Source: Gelatoporia subvermispora B
Taxonomy: Eukaryota; Basidiomycota; Agaricomycetes; Polyporales; Gelatoporiaceae
Reading direction: 5' to 3'
Assembly (NCBI GenBank): GCA_000320605.2
Contig: KB445798.1
Coordinates: 769,037 to 833,036, forward strand
DNA length: 64,000 bases
Shown: positions 33,399-44,602 of the stretch, piece by piece
Layout of the letters: every line of letters starts with the position of its first letter
Numbering within the stretch: the first letter of the stretch is position 1
Notes under the pieces: model-generated
Seen by the model: only the letters and a program-made list of their open reading frames with translations
Told to the model about the DNA's origin: nothing
Databases searched by the model: none
Position numbers and translations under genes: made by a program

Positions 33399-36095
33399 AT
33401 GTCGCAGGACAGTCTGAAGGCGGATTCAATTGCGCACCGCTTCTTCTCGAAGCTCGCTCAACTCGTCTACCATGCTCGCGCGACCGCCGCTGCGTCGAAT
33501 ACGCCAATGAAGCTGGATAGATGGGTGCGTACGCGAAGCATTTACGAGATGGCCGTAATTTAATGTGAGACTTCCATAGTTCAACCTGGAGAACCCGGAT
33601 CCCGAGCTATACAAGGAGTCCACTCGCCCGTACCGCTCCCTCTCCTCGCTATCGGTCCCGCCTCCTGCGTTTATTATTCAGGTACTGCTCGCTGTCCCAG
33701 AGTTGGCACACAACCAGGTGCTTGTACACCTACCCCCCGGTGGACCCCGCACACGCCTCGATCCACCGCCTGCGCACGTCCTGCTAGAGGAGTGGACGCT
33801 CTCTATCTCCTCCACGAACTCGACGGCCTCCGTTGACGAGAACGGCACACCGAGCCCAAGCACGCTCTACAAGAATGGCATCCAGCTGTTCCGCAGCGTG
33901 TACACGCTCCTGCGCGTGCTACCTGCCTGGCGTATGGCGCGTGCGAGACGCCGGCGGTTTGTTCTGCTTCTCCGCGTGACGGGAGATCCGCCATTAGGGG
34001 ATGGTTTTCTGGGGTTCGGTGAGTTCATTTCGCGCATGTTTGAATCTAGTTGCGTCGATACTCATTGCCCCTTGTCGCGCTTACGGGTACCTGCTTTTCT
34101 CTGGCAGACACACCTCCCTCGCTTCCGACGCTCGAGCGCAGTTTCCCACCCATCGCCCATCCGTTTGCCCCACTTGAACTCTCTCTGTCAGTGCGCGCAT
34201 TGTGCGAACCTGCGTTTGCGATCGAGGAGATGGAGAGTTGGGTCAGCGGCGTGCTCGGCGCAGGTGCTGGCCCGCGCCCGCGTGTGCTGTCTCCTGGAGC
34301 CATCCGAGAGGAGAGCGAACACGAGGGCGGAGTACACAACGAGCCGGCGCGCGAGCGCGGGCAGAGAGAGATTGAATTCATGCCGACGCTTGCCCGCCAG
34401 AGCCAGCGGTCGGCGGCCAGCAGTGTGGCCGACCGGTTTGTGGTTCCTCCCACGCATACGCGGACGGTATCACTGGGTGGTCCGTCGAGCCTGCGGGACG
34501 ATCGTGTCCGTGACGACGGAGGCGGGCTGAGCACTCTCGCCGCGCGGTTGAGGCGGGAAAGTCTCTCGGTAGGTATCTCGTGCAGGTCCCGGGCTGCTAT
34601 GATTGATTGTCAGTCTTTACGTTCAGGACACTCCATCGCTCCCCTCGCTTGCATCGCTGCCTTCGTCGCTTCCTCGTCGCTCCCCGATTTCTGGTTCGCC
34701 ATTACCGCACCCCGTCATCAATCCCTTTCGATCGTCGACTGTATCTGTCGGCGCGGGCTCCATCTCTGCCTCCCCGAAGCACTCGCCGCTCGGAGCTGGG
34801 CTCCCTTCTGTGCCTTCGTCCGCTAATGCGACAGCGAGTGGACGCCCCTCGATGGGCTCCCCGACGAGCTCTCGGTCAGGCCAGGCACCGACATCGGTGC
34901 CTGGCGGGACTTTGGCCAGCGCGAGACGCTCGTCCTCGTCGTTGCCACCAATTGTACCCGTGACGCCGCTGCAAAGCATTGGTGCGGTTTCGCCAGTCCT
35001 GCCGTACCGACCGTCGCCACCATCAGGCTCGGGATTGTCGGAGTCGCCGCGGCTAGGTGGACGGAGATATATGAGCAGCTTTGGGCATCGGTATGAACGA
35101 GGCGCAACTAGCGCTAGTCCAGGGAGCGCCAGCGGAGCGGGGAGGGAGAAAGAAGGGGATGCCATCACTCCTGGGGGTAACAGGGAAGGGGACAAGGAGA
35201 GCCCCAGGATCGGGGTGAGCTGTCTCAAGTTCTAAGAAGGTTCTGCAACTGATCACTGTCTCGCATCCAACTGCAGAACGCATCGTTCCTTAGTGCAGCT
35301 ACGGATGACGACGACATCTCCGCCTTCGTGCAGGACATCGACGCACGACGACCGCTCGCCCGCGCTCGCGCGCTGACACAGCCGCCCGGCCAGCCATTAT
35401 CTGCGTCGCTCTCGCCTCTGTCGATCTCTCCCGCACAGCTCGCGTCGATGTCTGCAGCCCCCTCGTCTTCGCCTTCACCTCTTCCCGCACTCGCACGCCT
35501 TCAGGCTGACTCACCCTCACGTCTACCGCTGTCGATTCATGCTCAGGATGCAGCACAGTCCTCGCCCGCCTCAGGCTCCAGAGCTGAAGCTGTGTCCCAC
35601 TCCCGCGGCCATTCTCGTGGCTCAGGTTCCCCTTCCAGCGCTAATCCTGAGCCTCCTGCGCTCCATACGCGTACACTCTCCTTACCGACAGCCAGCCCCG
35701 AACCGATACTGGCGACCGCCGATGCCGTCGACGCGCGGTTGCGCGAGATGAACGCCACGTTTCTTGCCAGCTTGCAGGGGCTCGGCGGTCGGCGACGCAG
35801 GGTGGGAACCGGAGAGACCGTGACTAGCCGGAACACCGCCAGTCCCGCTGCGGGAGAGAGCTCTGTCTCGCCGGCGCGCACAGCCGACCCCATTACCATT
35901 AGTCCGCGCCACGCGAGGAGAAGCTCTGGCGTCGATGCGCTTGCCGTGCGGGCGGCCCCACCGTACGGATACGTGCGTCCGAGACTGGCGTCGACGGGGA
36001 GCGCCCGCTCGGGCGCGAGCATTGCGTCCGAGGAAGTGCTTGGGCGCATGGACCCTGAGCTCAGCGGCGAGCGTGAGCGGGACAGGAGGTTTTAA
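33399..36095 (+). CDS. ATG13: Autophagy-related protein 13 homologue
   Basis: Five exons: 33399-33524, 33580-34018, 34108-34568, 34627-35214 and 35277-36095. They give 810 residues. The N-terminal part (about 1-240) reads like the Atg13 HORMA domain: it starts DSLKADSIAHRFFSKLAQLV, has VLLEEWTLSIS, and the family motif YKNGIQLFRSVYTLLRVLPAW. The rest is a long disordered Ser/Pro/Ala tail with many Ser-Pro and Arg-Ser sites. An acidic patch followed by DISAFVQDID (about residues 545-560) is a plausible Atg1/Atg17-contact segment. In yeast Atg13 activates the Atg1 kinase and scaffolds the pre-autophagosomal site under TORC1 phosphorylation control. The order HORMA then disordered phosphoacceptor tail fits. 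No sign of damage is seen. Confidence 0.88.
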
Positions 36096-36893
36096 TCGAC
36101 TGACACACAGAAGGAAGAGGTTGTATTATAGGTGTGTGCTATTATGTATGCTCATTCCCTCGGCCCTAGAAGATCACGGGTGGTGTTATGCTTTTCGTCT
36201 CCATCTCCCGGACGCCACATACCCTATTGTCATGCCACTGTGCTGCCCGCAGCCATGCATCTGCAGAAACTTCACATAGCTTATTCGCAATTGTTCGTAT
36301 AACATGCATGCTGGATTCGTCACGACTTACGCCCATGTCTTCGCCACTATGGAACTACCACCACCACCCGTCGCGCTCGGACGCTGCAGCCTGCACTAGT
36401 TATTATTCTCACTCTGTCATATTAGCCATCCTGGTAGCTACGGTTTACGAACTTGATAACGTTGGCGGGATTGTGTGTTGGTGTGGCGCGGCCGCAAGCA
36501 AGTAGTCAGAAGGTTAGCCGTTCAGCTACTGCGAGCAACTGTGTGCATGGTGGCACTCTGAATACTGCGTTGTGCGCGGCAGACCCAGACGGAACGCAGT
36601 GTTAAATGCTCCTGTACTACCCTCTTCCAGTCATGCCCGATATCGTTGGGACATGCCACAAGCTATGACCACCGACCTTCGGGTTTCCGTAGTGTAATCA
36701 ATGATGGTGTAAACATATTCCCGCTAATGCATGTGTGTCTGAGCCATACGAGTCAGCTCGATGTGGCAGTGCCTCTACAGTACATTAAAGCGAGGTATAG
36801 TCTCAAGAAGTGAGCGCAAAGTAAACCTAAACTAGATGTTGCATTCGTTCAATCTTGACTTCGATAGGTTGACCGGAAGCCTAGAATCGCATG
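36096..36893. other. No recognisable gene
   Basis: 3' flank of ATG13 and 3' flank of the minus-strand DUF6534 gene (convergent). Short frames only. Confidence 0.45.
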
Positions 36894-38802
36894 TCAGTAT
36901 CCAACAAATACGACCTGTTGACCACAGACTTCACGGCTGTCCCGAGACCGGCCATCAAGCTTGTGTTGGGACCCCGCAGGCGCCATCACGGCCAACGGGA
37001 TAGGGAGTATCGCGCCACCCCCTGCGGCAGTCTCTCGAAGTTCGTGTCTCGCATTCAAAGTGGCCAGTAGAGCACTGAAAAGGACTGCAACTGTATCAGA
37101 GATCGTTACAGCTGGCGGCTTGACGAGACTCACGTGTGGGAACAAGGCCATAGAAATCTGCCCATACGAGATCATTTGGCAAGACCGCCCACTAGCGCTC
37201 GTTGAATACTAAGTTGTAGATCGAGGTCAAGAGGATACTCACAGTGATACACACCATAAGGGCGAAAATGCTGCGGAACATCTCCGTGTCAACATGCGGC
37301 GGAAGGAAGTCATATCAAGCACATACGTGGTGACCAGGCCTGTATTGATACTGTACATTATCAAAATGTGTATAACAGAGTTCGTCCTGTGCAAACAAGT
37401 GTTAGGACCTGTATCTCAGACACTGGAACTTGCGAACAGACCTTGGTATAATGGTGCGCCGGTTCCACAGTAGAGCCACTTGTGTCAATGCAATTAGTGC
37501 ATCAGCCGCGATACTAAAGGCCACTGCAGTATAGAATTCGGCCTCATAGTTCGTTTGGGTCAGCGTTGCATTCATAGCACTTAGTGCCATAGAACTCACA
37601 TTGAACCGATGAAGCTTGGAGAAGTCGCCGTGGATAATGGTAATACTATCGAAGATTCGAAAGTGAACAGGTGATGACGGGTAAACCATTACAAGGCCAC
37701 CTTTTTACGCCGAGAACTGCATGATTGCCGATGCCTGAAGTTCAGATGAGAGGGACCTAACGACTGTGCGTACGCCCACCTATAGAGGCCCCTGTCGCCA
37801 AGACAAATGCGTTAACTCTGCCTATGGGAACGATATCGCAAATGGCATACAGAATTCCCCGAGAGAAAGTGCAATCTGCTTGAAGATAAATTTTTCATTC
37901 GAGGGGCTGTGCGACAAGCTACTCACGACCATAGGTGCTAGGGTCCAATGCTTGCCACTCACTGGACAGAAATCAGAGTAACGTAGTGAGATCAGCCACA
38001 AAACTATCGACTCACAGCGCCAGATTCGAAGCGAAAATAAACTGGTGATAAAATGACATTATAAGCATGCACTAAGCGTTGATCCTGCCAAGATTCACGC
38101 ACCCACGGACACCTAGATTCATAGCGGCCTGGATGATCTCTGAGAAGGACCTCAGTCACCAAAATATCATCTCAGACTCACCGTAATGAATGTATTAGAC
38201 TGAGCTTGATGTGAGACCGCGAGATTGGCTCAAGGATTGATGACCATACCACTACTGTCCTAGGGCCTCGCATGAGCTAGATCAGCGAATAGGATCCGGT
38301 ATCGCGTTGACCTAACTGACCAGGTTTCCTTTGTCATAGCACCAGGATCACAATAATCCGTGACTGTATACGTGTAGGCTGTGTGACAGAATATGGCTGC
38401 ATGGAACGTGTTGAGCATCCTGAAAGTGGAGATGACCGTTGCCGTTAAATGATGTTGCCCGCGAATACAGAACCATATTCACCATAGAAGCCCGATCTAT
38501 CCGAACTTCAGGAGGTCATGCCAGATGATTTTTGCTGAAAGGCTTACCGCGATCTTGTATAATGTACTATCTCTGTCACTATGATTGAAGTAGACATACG
38601 TTTGCATCACGGTGACGCCGTAAAGCCTGTGGTTGTGTGAGCTTAGCTAAGAGTGCCTAGTTCGAGAGCCATTACACGCAAGAGAGCATCGTCTCTGGAA
38701 TGGGAGTCAAGGTCGCTTTCGGTATTGTGAAGTATCTGAAATACCTATTTGGATTGCGCCTAGAGTACCATCAAGCTGCAGATGTCCCGGTAAGGAAGTC
38801 AT
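36894..38802 (-). CDS. DUF6534-type multi-pass membrane protein, paralogue 2
   Basis: Minus-strand gene starting MTSLPGHLQLDGTLGAIQIG (ATG first base 38802). A small exon gives ETMLSCV, then LYGVTVMQTYVYFNHSDRD (about 38550-38625). MLNTFHAAIFCHTAYTYTV with TDYCDPGAMTKETW comes next (about 38320-38425), then FYTAVAFSIAADALIALTQV (about 37460-37530). TNSVIHILIMYSINTGLVTT (about 37325-37385) and FSALLATLNARHELRETA (about 37020-37075) follow, ending at TGA 36894-36896. These are the hallmark segments of DUF6534 proteins in the right order. It is more diverged than the other two copies (Leu-Tyr-Gly-Val, Phe-Asn-His). Exon borders between 37080 and 38320 are only partly resolved. Function unknown. 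Confidence 0.68.
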
Positions 38803-41390
38803 TGTACGATATATGCGAACTGGTGAAGGAGGCGTAGTACGCGTCGAGGAAAGGCAGGTTCCTTTATGTCTGAGCGTCAGCGCTCGTAACAAGCGTTATA
38901 CCGAGTATGTTTCGGCTCGTTTGATGAGTACAGCCCACTGATGGTGGAACTCGACACTCAGGAACACATCGTGCGTGCATATTGATCCAGAATCCAACGC
39001 TACGCTCGGGGTTGTGAAATCCCAAGGGATTCGAGTGCTATGAAACGCAGGCACATCCCCCTAAGAGCAGTTGGACTTGAATGAGAACAAAAACCAAAGG
39101 CCGCCCGGTTCGTAATAACTCACAGGAACATAATTGAGCGGTCGCACCCAACTAAGCGAGGTTGAAGTATCAGCAGGGCGACATATTGGACAGGCCGAGC
39201 TGTTGTGGCCCATCAACCTTGCAGCCCGAGGTACTCACAGATCTCGGTAAGGTAGCCATCACAATTTGCATACACCTCATTGACATCTAACGCTCTTTCC
39301 TTTGGCCTAATAGTCACAGGTGTAGAGCGTAGAGTGTGAAAAGTTAGCAATATCATGGTAATGATTGGATCGGCGCACCTTCAGTCGAACGTGCTGATCT
39401 AACTCGATGAACTGTCATAGCTATCGTCTCTATATGCCCGAGTCTACGTTCATGACATCTCCTTCTCCGAAACATGAAGCTTGCATAGTGCCTTCGTATG
39501 CGTTCACAGTTCGGGAAGGTCAGATAAGCGCGCCTCCGAGGCAAGTAGCGCCAATGAGATCGGAGAGTAAACTAACTGCGAGGTTGATTGATCCACCAAC
39601 TGCGGTGCCACAGGTTCTGTGGTATCGAACACAACGCTAGAGTTCACCAGTTCACCAGAGCTATTGCTGGGACATCACGGTACGAACTTCGTGGAGCGAA
39701 AAGACCTTGGAAATACGTACCGCTGCATGACGTAACTGACACATTACAACATAGCACGTGTGCGCGCCGAATCCTGGCAACCCATAAGCGACGACGCACG
39801 ACACGGCCGTTCTGCTGCAAGCGACTGTGTTCGTGCAATGCCTGACTCAACATCCTCCAATCTCAGCAACTGACAAGCAGTTGCGTCGATTTCCTCAGAT
39901 CTGGGGAGTCTCTCAAACAGACGTGGGGTACATGCTGTGTCCCAAAGCTACCGAGGATTCTCGAAACTCGGGAGTCAGAAAATGACAACCGGAGTACAAC
40001 CAAAGTGCTAGATTGATGTAGGCCGTTCGGTTTTGTTTGCTTGGCAAAGGGTGAGATAACAGTTGATACGTAGGCATACGATCCGATGAAGAATGCTATC
40101 TGCACAAACATGATACAGCACATCCTCGCACTCTGCAAGACATGAGAACGCCGTAAGCGGTGTGCTTATCAAACACTGCGAGTCATTCTTTGTTGGAATA
40201 CGTATCTCTGCCTCACAGAGGCTTTCCAGTACGTGCATCTGACATAAGTTCGTGTACGCATCGTTTCTCGATCACTTTGGGTTTGTGGGTCCGTTATTGT
40301 TGGTCCTACACTTTGTGGGCCCGTGGAGTCATGCCGACAGAAGATGTTTCATCGGAGAACCAGCAATCTCCGAATGCTCTGAATTGAGAATGGATCTCAG
40401 ATTGGCCCTCGTTTACGTTCTCGCGTGAACCCACTGAATGCCTTGGTGATGATCAAGTACAATAAGCATGCCATTTGTTGACGAGCAGATAAGGAGTTTC
40501 GTGACTTTCACGTCGACGTTTTGTTCCGCCCATTCCTTGAGACAAGGACGGCTACCACATCGTCGAAGGTATGCAGGTACGTCTGTTGCATACCTTGCGA
40601 TACGGGCTGCAGAAGACGTGTACACTGTGCTCAGAGTGGTCAGGGGATGCGTGTCGACGGCAGTTCTGCTATCACAGCATGATTACCTGCACTTCGTTCC
40701 CAGGCTCCCGTGGCGTAGTACTGTCATTCACGTCAGTGTATGCACATCGCTCGAGACAATCGCGGCGTTGCGCATGACCCTCCAATGGCTAATATCTTTC
40801 TCGCTGAGTTTCTGACCAGTATCGTGATGTCCCCGCTGGAGTCCGGGTTTATGCAATTCAGTCAGCCGGTGGCGTACCGCTTGAAGCCATGTGCGTACCT
40901 TGCTTTTTTCGAAGGTACATATTACCTTGTGATTCAGAAGCGCAGGTATAGGATACCTCCGCCATCCTTAACCACATTCGTTACATACTCTCGGTACCTA
41001 CTCCTGTGTATTTGTTAGCTCGTTCTGATGCAACGTAGCAGTATAATTGCAGGTACACCAAACAAAACGCCCTCTCGCCTCAATGATTGGCGATACTCGA
41101 TACGACTTTGGGCGTTATGTTATGTACAGTATTTGTTTCAAGATTGGTTCTGCAACGTCTTGGGCGTTCTCAAACCATCTGGTCTAGGACCAGACGTCTT
41201 GTTCTATAGATGAATGAAAGATCACATCGTCACCAACGCGATGTACAAGGTGCATGCCTTCGGCCGCGCATTAGGAGACATAAATGGGAGTCTGAGGCAA
41301 GTACCACTCTCGTCCTCATCCTACATTCAAATCACTATTGAGACGCAGTCCACTCTAGGTACTAGTATCCCCAGCTAAATAACCTCCAAC
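38803..41390. other. No recognisable gene
   Basis: Only scattered scraps are seen. One, at about 40496-40570 on the plus strand, reads EFRDFHVDVLFRPFLETRTA and is followed by a possible GTACG donor, but nothing upstream or downstream extends it. A CATAAAT word near 41277 lies about 110 bases before the peroxidase ATG and is a weak promoter candidate. Confidence 0.4.
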
Positions 41391-42287
41391 ATGTCTCCCC
41401 AACCTATTCGTCACGACAAGTCTGGAACGTGCCCTATGGGACCCACACTGGCTGAGAATATCACATACGCGTTCTATCCAGCAGGACCTACGGATAGCCG
41501 CTCGCCGTGCCCCGCACTTAACACGCTTGCAAATCATGGCTTCCTCCCCCACGATGGAAAACAGATATCTGCGCACATGGTTGCAAGAGGTCTTCAGGAC
41601 GGCTTTAACTGCTCTTCGGAGCTCGCTCATTTTCTTTCGTACGGAGGGTTTCTTCTCCTTGGTCAGTACGGCAGGACTATCTGCCTCGCAGACCTCGCTC
41701 GCCACAATCGGATCGAGCACAACGCCTCCCTCGCACATGATGACGCTGGCCCACGCGACGAATATGCGCCTACTACGCCAAGCGAACACCACCTCCGCGA
41801 ATTACTTGCGGAAAGCCACGATGGTCGGATTATGACCACTGAAGACGTGGCTCGTGCGCGCTTACACCGCGAGGCTGCTTATCCTGAGGCTCTCGACGCA
41901 CTTCACGCAGTAATCGCTCGAGGCGAGATGGCGATCGCTCTGAATCTCTTCAATAACCCCGAACTGCCTTCGGCGCAGGCTGAACACGAGCTCCCATCTA
42001 TTAGCAGACTGTTAGAGAAGCTTCGCCCATGTACCCTTGCAACGCCATCCACAGCTCCACAACCGCTTCCAGGAGTCCCATTACAATCCTTGCAGAGTTG
42101 GCTCCGGGATGAGCGCCTTCCAGACAACTGGCATCCGTACCACGAGGTTGGACTCATGCAGGTAATCGGGACATCTTCCGAGATGCGCTGGGCTATGAAG
42201 CGGTTAACGCGTCAGGGAAACAGTCGAATGAAGGCTAGACTCCCGGATGGCGGCGGCGTGCCGCTCGAAGGCCAGGATGACGAATAA
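41391..42287 (+). CDS. Short heme-thiolate peroxidase (chloroperoxidase/peroxygenase family)
   Basis: Intronless, 298 residues. The Peroxidase_2 (HTP) signatures are clear: SPCPALNTLANHGFLPHDG carries the proximal Cys40 of the PCP motif that ligates heme iron. LADLARHNRIEHNASLAHDD holds the EHD-type metal-site motif (109-111), here Glu-His-Asn. ARGEMAIALNLF (about 177-188) carries Glu179, the likely distal acid-base Glu. The length fits the short subfamily of unspecific peroxygenases, which use H2O2 to oxygenate or halogenate aromatic and aliphatic substrates. The start MSPQPIRHDK is not hydrophobic and no signal peptide is seen, which points to an intracellular enzyme like many mushroom HTPs. 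Substrate cannot be told from sequence. Confidence 0.88.
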   Translation: MSPQPIRHDKSGTCPMGPTLAENITYAFYPAGPTDSRSPCPALNTLANHGFLPHDGKQISAHMVARGLQDGFNCSSELAHFLSYGGFLLLGQYGRTICLADLARHNRIEHNASLAHDDAGPRDEYAPTTPSEHHLRELLAESHDGRIMTTEDVARARLHREAAYPEALDALHAVIARGEMAIALNLFNNPELPSAQAEHELPSISRLLEKLRPCTLATPSTAPQPLPGVPLQSLQSWLRDERLPDNWHPYHEVGLMQVIGTSSEMRWAMKRLTRQGNSRMKARLPDGGGVPLEGQDDE

Positions 42288-43892
42288 GGAATGACGAGAG
42301 TACGAAACCGATCACGGGTGGATCTATCCGGGGTTCAGCACTTGTACGTCGTATGTCAATGTTGCGGATAATTGCTCGCAGACGTTGGACTTCAGTGAAC
42401 CATGTATGTACAATCTATAAGACTCTGTATTGGAACCTTGAGTCAGACGCCGCGCACATGGCACGGTACATCCCGTCCGCTGAGTCATCTCGCGGAAGAA
42501 GCAAAGATGTAAAGGCTGCCGTTTGCATCGGATCTCCGCCACGGAAAGAACAGAATCCACTTCACTGTGCCTAGAAGACCGAGATACCGATAGCGCTATC
42601 ATGTTCTTAAAATGGCTCCACCGGTCCTGTGATCTCGGGCCGCCCACTGCATTGAATTTACCCGATCTCGGACCTGCATGCTCGAGGTTCAACCGAGGTA
42701 GCGTCCACATATCGTTACCCCGCTTTGTTTCTACGGTTCGCTGCATGAACCCGCTAACATGATGTAAATGATGCAGTCCGAGAAAGTCGGCAGTGTTTGG
42801 GATCGAGATCCTGGTTCACACTACGCGCACGGTGCACCTCTACTCCTCAAACCCAATATAACATTGGCTCTCTCGCTGTCTTGGCTTGAGCAGCCATGAC
42901 AGGCTGCTAAACACCAACTCGAAATGGTGCATCGGAAGTGTGGCTTCTGAAGTCGATTCTCACTCGATTTTGAGCCTCTCACTGCCAAAATTCTACAAAA
43001 GATGATTGTTACAGAAAGAGAGCAAGTCTGCATTCACGCACTCGTTGTTCAGCCAGTCAGTTTCTGACGCTGTCATGCACAAAATGACCGATAGGCACGA
43101 TGGCTACTGTATCCGTCTCACAGGCAGCCCGCGGCGCCTGGGAAATGTCAAACGCGCGACCCTGCCATCAGATGCGCCCTGGAACAGCACTACCGAGTGC
43201 AAGCGCAAAGGCAGCCTTCAGATACCTTAGTGACGCAAGAGGCACGCACGGACCCCCCTACGACCGACCTGCAGCACTCCTGTGAAGACCACATGGTGAT
43301 TCTACGATTTTCTCCCGCCTCGATGTATGACGATTGAGGCAAGATACACTAAGGAACAAAGTACAGGTACACTGCGGTGCCGCAGACTGCGACTTGCATT
43401 TGGCAGGCCGTGCGGCGCTGTGATTTCTGTCAGTCTTGATCACATCCCTCGCTGGATGTTTCGTTCTGATCATCTATCAAGCCAGTCGAGGAGCACATGC
43501 AAAGGGCCAAGGATTTCGAAGCTCCAGTCTCGGTCTCGCTATGCTCGCCTTTGATTCCCATGACCTGTTTGGAACCCTGCTCCTCAATGTCCTTTGTACA
43601 TGCAATTCACATAACAATAAGTGCCCTGCTTCGGCGGAGCAAGAATGAGCAGAGCAAGATATATAGAGACGGAAGGAAGGATAGAGTACGACTCTGCTGT
43701 GGACAGTACCTCCTCCGAGGTGAGCTCTGCAACCCTCTGTTACTCATCAGAGTTCCGATTGTTCATACAGTTTGCCGTATGGGCTTCGACGATACGGGGG
43801 TCTTGCGATTCTCGCGAAGGACATCCCGAATATCATGCCCGCCGCTTCCGTGGTCTGTTTCGCATAGAATTGTTCATCGCGACCCACGTTAA
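42288..43892. other. No firm gene; may hold lost 5' exons of the methyltransferase-like fragment
   Basis: Plus frames at 43497-43892 and 43621-43947 overlap each other and may carry diverged N-terminal parts of the fragment that follows (GLFRIELFIATH just before it), but no clean exon chain can be drawn. The rest shows nothing. Confidence 0.35.
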
Positions 43893-44354
43893 TGGGCCCT
43901 GTCGGGCGCGGGTTTTGCCCTCCGCAGGACGCGCTTCTGCGAGCTGAGGCAGCGCTTAGAGCTCGCCGTGCGCAGAGTGATCACTACCGGCCCGTGTGCA
44001 GTCGTCAGACATCCCAGCTGTTCCGTGAATATTGCGTACTGCGCTGGGTCAGTGCTCTGTCTTATTGCTAGCGAGTGGTGGACATGGAAGTGTGGCATGC
44101 TTGAGACATTCACTGGGAAAGACTTCGCGTTGTTGTGGGCAACCAACGCGGCATTGATCGCACTCGCGGGAATCAAAGGGGCTGCGCTAGAAGACGTCGC
44201 GCGGAGGAGAGAGTTCACAAAAGCATGTGAGTCGTCCCCAGAGTGCACACGGCACAGAATCTGCCCATACATTTACTGGACGAAACGTCTGTCGAGCTCA
44301 CTGTGGAGTGTGCCGCTAAGCGGATTCCTATCAGGGAAGCCGACGCACGTGTGA
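43893..44354 (+). pseudogene. Isoprenylcysteine carboxyl methyltransferase-like fragment
   Basis: The frame reads ALSGAGFALRRTRFCELRQR, VRRVITTGPCAVVRHPS, a hydrophobic segment (AYCAGSVLCLIASEWW), then LEDVARRREFTKAC and TRHRICPYIY. This is the C-terminal half of ICMT-type (Ste14-like) enzymes: a helix with an LRxxCFxxLG-like start, the GPYxxVRHPSY-like SAM-binding core, and the EDxxLxxEF...YxxIPxIY tail. ICMTs methylate the prenylated Cys of CAAX proteins in the ER membrane. Here the conserved Tyr of GPY is Cys, a TAA closes the frame directly upstream (43890-43892), and the N-terminal helices cannot be found. It looks like a decayed copy, though an unusual splice could rescue it. Confidence 0.5.
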
Positions 44355-44602
44355 ATCACGGCAATTGGCGATACCCGTGAGCTTTTATCACAATCACGAC
44401 CGCGCAGTCCCTGACGACTTGCTGCACTGCTGTAGACGCGTACTGGCTTGGGGATCAAGGGTAATGCTGCATTTGGTATCTAGGTTTCTTACATACGCAA
44501 TAGATAGCTATCGAATGTCCTACACGCGTGTCGGATCAGAGGCTGGAAGCCACGGACGACAATCACGAAGAGATCATGATGAGGAAGACTATCAGAAAAT
44601 CG

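Noticed and set aside
33010..33417. 135-codon frame before ATG13
   Set aside because: It overlaps the ATG13 start in another frame, has no domain and no splice link.
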